Part shown: positions 55,101 through 62,261 of the stretch, one piece after another
Position numbering within the stretch: the first letter of the stretch is position 1
Layout: each line of letters begins with the position of its first letter
Origin: JAKOVR01 sp031415655
Lineage (GTDB): Bacteria; Actinomycetota; Acidimicrobiia; Acidimicrobiales; Acidimicrobilacustridaceae
NCBI GenBank assembly: GCA_031415655.1
Contig: JANOSD010000082.1
Span: forward strand, 1-64,000
DNA length: 64,000 bases
Reading direction: 5' to 3'
The notes under the pieces: generated by a model
What the model was told of the DNA's origin: nothing
The model's database searches: none
Seen by the model: the letters and a program-made list of their open reading frames with translations, nothing else
Program-made: the position numbers and the translations under genes

Positions 55101-55729
55101 TTGCGGGCCAGGCGCACCAACTCGGGATTGGTCCACTTCTGCTCCGGGATGCCGTGATCCTGGAGTTCCACAAAAAGGTTGTCGCGGCCGAAGATGTCCT
55201 GGAGGCGAGCTGCCTTCTCCACTGCGGCGTCGAATCCCGAGTTCATCATCGACTGGAGGACGTGGCCGCCCAGGCAGCCGGTGGTGGCAATGATCCCTTC
55301 GTGGTGTTCCTCGAGCAGGGCCCAATCCACCTTGGGCTTCATGTAGTAGCCCTCCATGTAGGCGCGGCTGGCCAGTTGGATCAGGTTCTTGTAGCCGACG
55401 TTGTTCTCCGCCAGTGTCGTGAGGTGGTAGTACGCCTTTCTCCCGCCCTCGGTCTCACCGCCGGAGTCGTCCACCTTGCCTCGCCGTGTGGGGCGCTCCG
55501 TGCGTTCATCAAACGCCTGGTACAGCTCGCATCCGAGAATCGGAGCGACGTCGTGCTCTTGGCATGCCTTGTAGAAGTCGAGAATCCCGTACATGTTGCC
55601 GTGGTCGGTGATACCCACGGCCGGCTGTCCGTCGGCCGCCGCCTTGGCCACGATGTCGCCGACACGAGCAGCCCCATCGAGCATCGAGTACTCAGTGTGC
55701 ACATGGAGATGCGTGAACGATTTCGGCAC
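52160..55729 (-). CDS. dnaE: DNA polymerase III alpha subunit (DnaE1)
   Basis: About 1189 residues, intact over 3.6 kb. N-terminal PHP domain (FTHLHVHTEYSMLDG, GITDHGNMYGILDF), polymerase palm with acidic motif SMPDIDMDFDSRYRDEMIRY, and GPGRGSAAGCAVAYCLRI. Fingers (YEMGGVESLGLLKMDFLGL), helix-hairpin-helix region, and C-terminal OB fold (IGGLITNLNRKWTRKGDLMA). GTG 55729 with AAGGAC upstream is the likely start; the open frame beyond it is not family sequence. Essential replicative polymerase. A cluster of DnaA-box-like sequences lies 70-105 bases upstream. Confidence 0.95.
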   Translation of the reverse strand: MPKSFTHLHVHTEYSMLDGAARVGDIVAKAAADGQPAVGITDHGNMYGILDFYKACQEHDVAPILGCELYQAFDERTERPTRRGKVDDSGGETEGGRKAYYHLTTLAENNVGYKNLIQLASRAYMEGYYMKPKVDWALLEEHHEGIIATTGCLGGHVLQSMMNSGFDAAVEKAARLQDIFGRDNLFVELQDHGIPEQKWTNPELVRLARKIKAPLLATNDSHYTHQHDHESHDALLCVQTGSLMAETDRFKFHGDQHYFKDAREMRETFAEVPEACDNTLWIAERCKVEIEFGKPQLPNFPLPEGFADAAAYLEHLTFEGARARWGGTVPEAAVERLAYELKVIGDMGFASYFLITWDLIKHARDADIRVGPGRGSAAGCAVAYCLRITDLDPIKYDLLFERFLNPSRVSMPDIDMDFDSRYRDEMIRYAAERYGRDHVAQIVTFGTIKARQAVRDAARVLGYEYNVGDRIAKAMPPLVMGRDTPLYACLEVHEKYEEGFKMAGDLRQMYELDPASKRVIDVAKGLEGLRRQDGIHAAAVVITKEPLTEYLPIQRKPLAGSNPEDSPVVTQYEMGGVESLGLLKMDFLGLRNLDVISDALAMITRTQGIEVDIDNVALDDQPTFELLRRGDSIGVFQLEGGPMRALMRSLAPTGFEDIAALVALYRPGPMGVNMHNDYADRKNGRKPIDYFHPEAEALLGDTYGLMIYQESVMRVSQKFAGFSLADADNLRKACGKKVRALMAKERTKFVDGCESSGYGSALGTELFDVIENFADYAFNKSHSYGYGLISYQTAYLKANYPTEYLACLLTSVKSNLDKAAVYLAECKVMGIPVLVPDVNVSEMDFAAVLRPEEMGTNARKGSITFGLSAVRNVGEGLVGAIIVERDANGAFADFYDFCERVDINVLNKRTIESLIKAGGFDSFGHPRKGLLLVYEQIIDRMIAKRRKEAEGQFDLFSMMEPTVPGVAKDPFDDARLEIPDTDFDKKVRLAFEKEMLGLYVSSHPLQGAEGILKRRSDCTILELDGVEDGALRSIGGLITNLNRKWTRKGDLMAVFELEDLQSTIECMVFPKTMAKVGHLLEDDTVVIVKGRVDGREDQVKFMAQEIEVVTDLITDGAPPLRIAVHPNRATEKLLGDLKTLLSEHLGESQVFLHIGDQQILRLPGHFAVDVTNGLVAELRVLLGANAIIQ

Positions 55730-55800
55730 GCTGACGGTCCTTGGTCGATCGATACACGGTCGGTGTGGGCGCCGGGTCGCGCCCGTGTGGCGTGCGCCCG

Positions 55801-55834
55801 TTGTCCACAGTTGTTGTCCCCAGGTTGGGGACAA
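55801..55834. promoter_or_regulatory. DnaA-box cluster / hairpin upstream of dnaE1
   Basis: TTGTCCACA (55801-55809) equals the actinobacterial DnaA-box consensus. TTGTCCCCA (55814-55822) and its exact complement (55826-55834) are one mismatch away and together form a nine-base-pair hairpin with a three-base loop. The group sits in the 192-base gap between the HTH-citrate synthase gene and dnaE1. DnaA binding is inferred. Confidence 0.55.
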
Positions 55835-55921
55835 ATAACAGCGGTGTGATTCCCCGGAGAAACGACTCTAGCGCGATGATTCTCGCGATTCCACCGGTTC
55901 AAACGGGGCTGCGTTCCCTGC

Positions 55922-57223
55922 TCAGAACGTCCGCGGTGGTACGCCGGTATACGCCGCTTGCACGCGAAAACGAAGCGGCCGGCGCTGGTACTCCTCGGCG
56001 CCGTGGGCGAGCCAACCGGCACATCTCGCCAGGGAGAAGATCGCCTCCCCAGCATCGCCAACCAAGTGCCAGGAATGGGCAACGGCGCCAAGGGCCAGAT
56101 CGACGTTGGGTCGGGGCAGCCCCCGATCAGCGGCGACATCGACGATCTCGCGCACCAGTCGGAGGTGCCGAGGTGGCGCCCCCGACTCCCCCAGCCGGTC
56201 AAGTAGCTCCGCCGCCCTCGGGTCTCCGAAGGGATACAGCGGATGCCCGAAGCCCGGAGGCCCTTCCGGCGAATTGATGAGGTGATCGATCGCGGTCGCG
56301 GCCGAATGGGCGGCCGCCTCCGCGAAGAGGACACCCACCCGTTGACTTGCCTGTCCGTGGTAACGGCCATGCATTGCACCCAGTCCGGCGAGCAACACCG
56401 ATGCGGCATCGGCCCTCGCCGATGCAGCAATGCGGGCAGCGAAGGTGGAGGCGGCAAGTTCGTGGTCGGCCAGCAGTACCAACGCGGCGTTGATCAAAGC
56501 CACGAAATCCGGTGGCGGCCGACGGGTACTCACACCGAGCGCGACCCGACCCGCCACGGTGCCTCGGCACGATGCGTCACCGATCCGGAGCCGAGGTATT
56601 CGAGACACCGAAGGACCCGCAACCACGTTGGCCACCGTCGCGACCAGCGTCGGCGCCATCCGTAGAATCTGACCGGGGTCCGGGGCAACATCGGGGTCAT
56701 TGTCACTGTGGGATTCGAGATGGTGGGATTCGGGATGGTCGAGGGTCGGTCCCGGCGATGCCCCCAACGTCTCTGCGGTCGCCGCAACAGCGGCAACGGC
56801 CACTCGGATCCGATGGACGGGCGAGAAGGCTTCGGTGTTCACCGGGACCGGCAAACCGTTGCCCCACGGCACAAAGTGTCCGGGCAAGGTGCCGTTCCAC
56901 AGAAGGCCAGCAACCTCTTCGTAGGACCTCTGGCGAGACAGGACCACGGCGTCATACCCGCGATAGAACAGACGTCGCCCGTCGATCAGCGTGATCGCCG
57001 TCTCCATGGGAACGTCGATGATCGGACCGCGCGTCGATCGACGAGGTCGTCCCCGGAGCGCCAGTCGCTCCACCTCTGCCGCATCGAAGAGGCTCGATCG
57101 CCCATCGGGACCGCGTTCTCGTGTGAGGTAGCCCCTGCTCACGTAGGCGTACAGCGTGGCCGGCTTCACCCCCAGGCGTTTCGCCGTCTCGGTGGCATTG
57201 AGTCGGGGAGATCGGCGGGCCAT
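55922..57223 (-). CDS. Citrate synthase-like protein with N-terminal helix-turn-helix
   Basis: A 433-residue protein, ATG 57223. Residues 1-~60 are a MerR/excisionase-type helix-turn-helix (LNATETAKRLGVKPATLYAY, VSRGYLTRERGPDG, LFDAAEVERLAL). The rest is a citrate synthase fold: ITLIDGRRLFYRGYDAVVLS, GAMHGRYHGQAS, GFGHPLYPFGDPR and LPRPNVDLALGAVAH, so the two catalytic His and the catalytic Asp seem present. A Pro/His/Asp-rich insertion lies near residue 160. Its start lies four bases from a palindrome shared with the divergent CBS-citrate synthase gene, so I infer it regulates that promoter region. Its catalytic activity is not certain. Confidence 0.85.
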   Translation of the reverse strand: MARRSPRLNATETAKRLGVKPATLYAYVSRGYLTRERGPDGRSSLFDAAEVERLALRGRPRRSTRGPIIDVPMETAITLIDGRRLFYRGYDAVVLSRQRSYEEVAGLLWNGTLPGHFVPWGNGLPVPVNTEAFSPVHRIRVAVAAVAATAETLGASPGPTLDHPESHHLESHSDNDPDVAPDPGQILRMAPTLVATVANVVAGPSVSRIPRLRIGDASCRGTVAGRVALGVSTRRPPPDFVALINAALVLLADHELAASTFAARIAASARADAASVLLAGLGAMHGRYHGQASQRVGVLFAEAAAHSAATAIDHLINSPEGPPGFGHPLYPFGDPRAAELLDRLGESGAPPRHLRLVREIVDVAADRGLPRPNVDLALGAVAHSWHLVGDAGEAIFSLARCAGWLAHGAEEYQRRPLRFRVQAAYTGVPPRTF

Positions 57224-57226
57224 GGG

Positions 57227-57247
57227 TTGATTGTAATCAATGTTGAT
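57227..57247. promoter_or_regulatory. Overlapping palindromes between divergent citrate-synthase-like genes
   Basis: TTGATTGTAATCAA (57227-57240) is a perfect dyad, and ATCAATGTTGAT (57236-57247), overlapping it, is another. Together they give three alternating TTGAT half-sites. They fill the 54-base gap between the two divergent starts at 57223 and 57278. The HTH-bearing product of one gene is the obvious candidate to bind; this is inference. Confidence 0.65.
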
Positions 57248-57277
57248 CTTGTCGTTCGCCGGGCGCACGCTCATCCC

Positions 57278-58885
57278 ATGAGCACCACCGAAACGAGCCC
57301 TTCCCCGGACATCGCCGAACGCCTTGAACTCCGCCCCGTCGGCGACACGGGTTCGGGCAAGACCCTCCACGCAATGATGACGACGCCGGTGATCCAGGGC
57401 GATCCCGAGGAGGCCTTCGCATCCGTCGTCGCCCGAATGCACCACCACCGCGTGGGATCTGCAGTGATCACCGAAGATGGCCGTGTGGTCGGCATCGTCA
57501 CTGAGCGCGATGCGCTCCGAGTACATGCCGGTACTTTCGAAACCGACGTGCGCACCCGGGAGGTGATGACCGCGCCCGCCGATTGCCTGGCGAGCGATCA
57601 CCAGCCCGAGGAGGCACTGCTCGCAATGGTCGAACACGGGTATCGCCACATGCCCGTCGTCGATGGCACGACGTTGGTTGGTGTGGTGAGCCTCCGCGAT
57701 CTCGTGGCGGAGCGACCACTGGGACCATTGGCCATTCCTCGCGGGCTCGCAGGTGTGGTGGTGGCCGACACCGCGGTCGGCCAGGTGCGCGGGAACGAAG
57801 GGTTCTACCATTACCGAGAACACTCGGCGACCGACCTCGCCGAGTGCCGGACCGTGGAGGACGTGTGGCGCTTTGTCCTCGATGCCGAGTTACCGGCGAC
57901 GTTGGCCGAGCAGTCGCAGTTCGCGGGGGAGGTACGAGCCTTGCGAGGCCTGCCCGAAGCGGTTGAACAAGCCATTCCACTTATCGCCGCCACAGGTTCC
58001 GTGCTCGACGGCATGCGAACGACGGTGTCGCTGCTCGGCGCCGCCGATTCGATGCGCCCACTGCTCGACCTCCACCCGGACCAGCGCCGAAACGACGCTT
58101 TGCGGATCGCCGCCTGCGCACCCACTGTTGCTGCCGCCCTCTACCGGACCACCCGTAAACTCTCTCCCATTGCTCCCCGAGACGATCTCGGCGCCGGAGC
58201 GAACCTGCTCTGGATGCTCACCGGGGAGCAACCCGATCCGCATCGAGCAGCCGCTCTGGAGAGTTACCTCGTGACCACCATCGATCACGGCTTCAACGCG
58301 TCGACCTTCACCGCTCGAGTCGTTGCCTCGACTGGAGCAGACATGGCGGCGTGTGTAGTGGCAGCAATTGGTGCGCTATCGGGTCCGCTTCACGGCGGAG
58401 CCCCCAGTCGCGCCCTCGACCTGCTCGATACCATCGGCACCGCCGACCGCACCGACGAGATCGTGGGGGCGATGCTCCACCGAGGCGAACGCATCATGGG
58501 GTTTGGTCACGCGGTGTATCGGACCGATGATCCCCGCTCGCTCCTGCTGCGCCGAATCGTTCGGGATCTGGCGAGCCATGGCGGACCAGAGACGGTGTCC
58601 CGTTTGTTATTGGCCGAGCGAGTGGAGCATGACGTGCTCGGCCTCCTGCAACGCCACCGGCCCGATCGAGCGTTGCGCACCAACGTGGAATTTTATGCCG
58701 GTCTGCTCATGGAGGCGTGCGGCATCCCACGGGAACTGTTCACCCCGGTGTTCGTGTGCAGCCGCACAATTGGCTGGACGGCACACGTGCTCGAACAAGC
58801 GGCCGACCCCAAAATCATTCGGCCCGATGCACGATATGTGGGGCCGACTCCTCCGGCCGCGGTCCCACTGTCACCAACCGAGTAG
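57278..58885 (+). CDS. CBS-domain / citrate synthase fusion protein
   Basis: A 535-residue protein. Residues ~30-150 are a CBS pair (VVARMHHHRVGSAVITEDG, VGIVTERDALR, MVEHGYRHMPVVDGTTLVGV), the adenosine-nucleotide-sensing module. Residues ~165-520 are a citrate synthase fold: FYHYREHSATDLAECRTVED, SGPLHGGAPSRALDLLD with catalytic His, RIMGFGHAVYRTDDPRSLLL with the second His, and TNVEFYAGLLMEACGI. Typical enzymes have Asp in NVDFY; here it is Glu, so activity may be altered. It could be a nucleotide-regulated citrate or 2-methylcitrate synthase. Confidence 0.88.
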   Translation: MSTTETSPSPDIAERLELRPVGDTGSGKTLHAMMTTPVIQGDPEEAFASVVARMHHHRVGSAVITEDGRVVGIVTERDALRVHAGTFETDVRTREVMTAPADCLASDHQPEEALLAMVEHGYRHMPVVDGTTLVGVVSLRDLVAERPLGPLAIPRGLAGVVVADTAVGQVRGNEGFYHYREHSATDLAECRTVEDVWRFVLDAELPATLAEQSQFAGEVRALRGLPEAVEQAIPLIAATGSVLDGMRTTVSLLGAADSMRPLLDLHPDQRRNDALRIAACAPTVAAALYRTTRKLSPIAPRDDLGAGANLLWMLTGEQPDPHRAAALESYLVTTIDHGFNASTFTARVVASTGADMAACVVAAIGALSGPLHGGAPSRALDLLDTIGTADRTDEIVGAMLHRGERIMGFGHAVYRTDDPRSLLLRRIVRDLASHGGPETVSRLLLAERVEHDVLGLLQRHRPDRALRTNVEFYAGLLMEACGIPRELFTPVFVCSRTIGWTAHVLEQAADPKIIRPDARYVGPTPPAAVPLSPTE

Positions 58886-58902
58886 TGCATGAACCCCAAA
58901 GC

Positions 58903-59835
58903 TCAAATGGGAAGCAGGCCCACACGTAGTCGCTCGATCTCCACCGGGACGGGCTGCTCGGTGTGAGCCACACCGGGAAACCCGCCCCATTCGAACGTCT
59001 CCCGGAGGTAGGCCACGAGACGTACTTCCGTCGTTCCGGAACTCCCGCGCACGAGCGGATCCGCGGATGCCTCGATGCCCAACACCGGAAGCAAGATGTG
59101 GTTGGTCTCACCGATCTGGTTGGCGCTGAGCTCCCGACCATTGGCAATCGGCACCGCGAGTTGCCCCCTGGACGACAGGTGCGTGGCATCGAGCTCGCCC
59201 GTTGCCGGATCGACGTGATCCATGATGCCGTCGACCGGCAAGAGATTGAAGGGTTCGGTGAAGTACCCGAATGCCGGCCAGTCCAGATCGTCGTCAAAGT
59301 CGAAGGCCGAGGGATTCCACGCCGGGAAGGAACCGGCCAGGTCAACCTCGCCCACGTGACGGTAGAGCGACCGCATAGCGGCAGGAAGCGGGCTGCCGAG
59401 CAGTTGTTCGGCAGCGGAAATCCGATCTTCGATCTCGGGGGCGGGGCCAGGCCAACCCATCACGGTCTCCTCCACCTCGCCTTCGTCGAGCCATCTCATG
59501 TCACGCCCCGCCGACTCCATGCTCCTGCGCAAATTGAGATCTTCAATGGTTCGGAACCGGCGATTTCTGCTGTACCGGTGGCCAAAGCGATACCCCATGA
59601 GGGTGAGCCGCACCACGATCGTGGCCACATTCCCCGCCACCCGTTGCATCGTCAGGTCGGCCACTGTGTCGACATCGGCTTGCCACGGAGCGGACGCGGC
59701 AGCATCGCCGAGATCGGCAATGCGGTCCCAGACCGCCTCGCAGTCGCCCGCTTCGTAGCGCTCCGCCAACGACGACACGAGGAAAGCGTACCGGCCGAGC
59801 GCGATACTGATGGGTGATGTCGACTCCGTCACCAC
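58903..59835 (-). CDS. SMI1/KNR4-like (SUKH-type) hypothetical protein
   Basis: A 310-residue protein. The C-terminal part (EDRISAAEQLLGSPLPAAMR, SLYRHVGEVDL, then DWPAFGYFTEPFNLLPVDGI) resembles SUKH/SMI1-KNR4 folds, which often act as immunity proteins to secreted toxins but also have housekeeping roles. The N-terminal ~130 residues are helical and unrecognised. No toxin gene is adjacent. The GTG start at 59835 overlaps the divergent hydroxylase gene start. Confidence 0.55.
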   Translation of the reverse strand: MVTESTSPISIALGRYAFLVSSLAERYEAGDCEAVWDRIADLGDAAASAPWQADVDTVADLTMQRVAGNVATIVVRLTLMGYRFGHRYSRNRRFRTIEDLNLRRSMESAGRDMRWLDEGEVEETVMGWPGPAPEIEDRISAAEQLLGSPLPAAMRSLYRHVGEVDLAGSFPAWNPSAFDFDDDLDWPAFGYFTEPFNLLPVDGIMDHVDPATGELDATHLSSRGQLAVPIANGRELSANQIGETNHILLPVLGIEASADPLVRGSSGTTEVRLVAYLRETFEWGGFPGVAHTEQPVPVEIERLRVGLLPI

Positions 59836-60446
59836 GGCCGTTGCGCAAGCTTGCCCCCGAGTTCCTGCGTTCGCCCACGGCGTGGATCATCGCACCCAGC
59901 GCCGCGGCCATGACCGTCCTTCGTCTCCGCAAGGGACGACTTCACGCCGCCGACGCTGTGGTGGTTGCGGGCATGGTTGGCGGACGGTCGGCCATTGAAT
60001 GGGTCTTGCACCGTTGGGTCCTCCATCTTCCACCGATCACGATCGGCGGCACCCCCCGAGAGATGCACCCGGCTCGCGCCCATCAACGACATCACGACTG
60101 CCCGGACGATCCCACCACCGTGCCCATCGGTCCGATCGGCACTGCAGTTCTCGTGGCCGGGATCTCGGTGGGCGCCCTCCCCGGTCTCCCTCGCCACGAC
60201 CTTCGACTCACCGCTGCCACGACGGGCTTCGGCCTCGTTCTCGCCTACGAGTGGACCCACTTTCTTCTGCACGCGCCGTACCAACCTCGCTCTGCATGGT
60301 TCACATCGGTGCGCCGCCACCACCGCCGCCATCATCATGCCGACGCCACGACCTGGTTCGGTATCACCGGCCACAGTTTCGATCGCCTAGTCGGCACCAC
60401 GTCCCGAACGCCCAACACCGGCGACCACCCCAGGAGCACCCCATGA
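59817..60446 (+). CDS. Fatty acid hydroxylase / sterol desaturase superfamily membrane protein
   Basis: A 209-residue membrane protein with the di-iron histidine clusters of the superfamily: EWVLHRWVLH, ARAHQRHHDCPDD, EWTHFLLHAPYQP and RRHHRRHHHADAT, lying between four hydrophobic helices. The layout resembles carotenoid or fatty acid hydroxylases. Substrate unknown. Its stop overlaps the next start (ATGA, 60443-60446). Confidence 0.85.
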   Translation: MSTPSPRPLRKLAPEFLRSPTAWIIAPSAAAMTVLRLRKGRLHAADAVVVAGMVGGRSAIEWVLHRWVLHLPPITIGGTPREMHPARAHQRHHDCPDDPTTVPIGPIGTAVLVAGISVGALPGLPRHDLRLTAATTGFGLVLAYEWTHFLLHAPYQPRSAWFTSVRRHHRRHHHADATTWFGITGHSFDRLVGTTSRTPNTGDHPRSTP

Positions 60447-61108
60447 TCGAGATAGAAACCCTTGGCGACGTGCGCGTACTGCGTTGGGCCGATGGTGAGA
60501 ACCGCTACAACACCGCATCGGTCATTCGTTGGCACGAGATCCTCGATGAGCTCGAGACGGTGCAAGGCCCGTTGGCGCTCGTACTGGTGGGCGATGGCAA
60601 ATTTTTCAGCAACGGTCTGGACCTCGACAGCTTTGCCGCCGATCCCGAGAGCGCAGGTGCTGTGGTCGACGGAGTGCACCGCCTCTTTGGCCGCATGGTG
60701 CTGTTCCCGGCCTACACAGTGGCGGCAATCAACGGACATGCCTTCGCCGGCGGCGCAATGCTCACCTGCGCCTGCGACACCCGAGTGATGCGATCCGATC
60801 GTGGCTATTGGTGCCTTCCCGAAGTGGACCTCGGCTTGCCGCTCACCGAGCCCATGCACGCAATCGTCACCGCTCGCCTTCCTCGGGCGGCAGCGTTCGA
60901 CGCGATCATGACTGGCCGTCGTTTCTCGGCCGACGAAGCGCTCGCCGCTGGCATCGTGGAACACGTTGCGCCCGAAGCCGATGTCCTGGCGAAAGCCATC
61001 GAACTGGCGGCGGTAATGGCGCCGAAAGATCGCAACGTCATCAAGGTCCACAAACGCCAACTCTTCGGAGCTACCGCCGCAATTTGCGATCCGTCCCTCG
61101 CCGTCTGA
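60443..61108 (+). CDS. Enoyl-CoA hydratase/isomerase family protein
   Basis: A 221-residue crotonase-fold protein, short for the family: LALVLVGDGKFFSNGLDLDS for the first oxyanion loop, AINGHAFAGGAMLTCACDTR for the second, and PEVDLGLPLTEPMHAIV. The usual hydratase Glu positions are not both evident, and the shape is closer to delta3-delta2-enoyl-CoA isomerases. Coupled to the hydroxylase gene upstream, which suggests a shared lipid pathway. Confidence 0.82.
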   Translation: MIEIETLGDVRVLRWADGENRYNTASVIRWHEILDELETVQGPLALVLVGDGKFFSNGLDLDSFAADPESAGAVVDGVHRLFGRMVLFPAYTVAAINGHAFAGGAMLTCACDTRVMRSDRGYWCLPEVDLGLPLTEPMHAIVTARLPRAAAFDAIMTGRRFSADEALAAGIVEHVAPEADVLAKAIELAAVMAPKDRNVIKVHKRQLFGATAAICDPSLAV

Positions 61109-61133
61109 GCAACGGGCCGGAATTTCCGCTCCA

Positions 61134-62156
61134 GTGACCTCCTCGATCGCTCGTCCCTCACAATCCGCTCAGCCACGGCCGCTCAGGCCGGAATTCGTAG
61201 TCGCCCGCAACCCCGACGTCGACTCGTCGCTCCCCTTCCTTGTCCGTCTCCCTCTGGGTGATGCCGGGGTGATACTCAAGGTGCGGGACACCTGGCCACG
61301 GACAGCGAAGATCTATTGCCATCCGTCCACCGACTGGCCCGACAATCCGGACATCGTCGAGCGGGTGCCGGTGACGTCGTGCGTACGGCGAGGCGCGGCG
61401 ATTGATCTCGTGCTCGACCGGGGTCGGGAGAATCGATCCCAGTTCGTATTCGCCAAAGCGCGCGGTCGAGAGGTCATCTTCTGGCAGAGCGCCAGGACGG
61501 CGCGTCAGGCTCGACCCAACGTGTCGGTGCCCACGGCCCGGTCGTTCGGCCAAGTGTTGGAGATCGTGATCGACAGCCACGAGCAGTACGCGTGGAACTT
61601 CGCCAACCAACAAGCCACCACCCGACGCGCCGCGCTGACCGCGGGCGACTATGGGGTCGAAGACGACGGCCAACTTGTGGCATCGGTCGAGCGCAAGAGT
61701 CTGACTGACCTGGTCGGCACCCTCACCGGTGGGCGACTGCGCTATCTCCTCGCGGCACTTTCGGAACTTCCCCATGCCGCGCTGGTAGTGGAGAACCGCT
61801 ACTCCGAAGTGTTCAAGCTCACTCGGGTGCGTCCGTCAACCGTCACCGAGGGTCTGGCGGAAGCGCAGGTGCGGTTCCCCTCGGTGCCGATCGTCTTTTG
61901 CGAAACACGGCAACTGGCACAGGAATGGACTTATCGGTTCCTCGGCGCCGCGCTCGTGCAGCATGCCGAGCATCAAGCCGCTTCCACGTTGGAGGCGGCC
62001 CTCCCCACTGGAACTCCACTGCCGCCGATGCCCTACCGCGCTCCCGCCGCCACCGAGATTCGAGTGTGGGCAATCGCCAACGGGATCCCCATTGGTCCCA
62101 AGGGCCGCATCCCGATCGACGTTCGATCCGCCTACGACGACGCCCACCGCAGCTGA
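61134..62156 (+). CDS. ERCC4-type nuclease with Lsr2-like C-terminal DNA-binding domain
   Basis: A 340-residue protein from GTG 61134. Residues ~15-130 are a beta-rich domain I do not recognise. Residues ~141-260 are an ERCC4/XPF nuclease domain: EIVIDSHEQ, AGDYGVEDDG and the VERKSLTDL motif (185-193) with the Glu-Arg-Lys and Asp that define the active site. Residues ~307-340 (ATEIRVWAIANGIPIGPKGR, IPIDVRSAYDDAH) match the Lsr2 C-terminal domain, which grips AT-rich minor grooves with an RGR-like loop; here the loop reads GPKGR. The combination suggests a nuclease directed to AT-rich DNA. It stands alone after the enoyl-CoA hydratase gene. Confidence 0.82.
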   Translation: MTSSIARPSQSAQPRPLRPEFVVARNPDVDSSLPFLVRLPLGDAGVILKVRDTWPRTAKIYCHPSTDWPDNPDIVERVPVTSCVRRGAAIDLVLDRGRENRSQFVFAKARGREVIFWQSARTARQARPNVSVPTARSFGQVLEIVIDSHEQYAWNFANQQATTRRAALTAGDYGVEDDGQLVASVERKSLTDLVGTLTGGRLRYLLAALSELPHAALVVENRYSEVFKLTRVRPSTVTEGLAEAQVRFPSVPIVFCETRQLAQEWTYRFLGAALVQHAEHQAASTLEAALPTGTPLPPMPYRAPAATEIRVWAIANGIPIGPKGRIPIDVRSAYDDAHRS

Positions 62157-62195
62157 GCACCGTTGCTGTTCGGGCATCGTGTCGGCCGAATCGTT

Positions 62196-62239
62196 TCAGC
62201 ACCTACTCGCCACCTTGTCAGCACCTACTCGCCACCTTG
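62196..62239. repeat. Tandem 22-bp duplication
   Basis: Two exact head-to-tail copies of a 22-base unit starting TCAGCACCTACTC (62196-62217 and 62218-62239), in the 105-base gap between convergent genes. Probably slippage; no function seen. Confidence 0.9.
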
Positions 62240-62261
62240 TTCGCCCGGTCGGTTCCGCCGG

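Noticed and set aside
62196..62239. 22-bp repeat as the start of a CRISPR array
   Set aside because: Two directly adjacent copies without spacers and no cas genes nearby.
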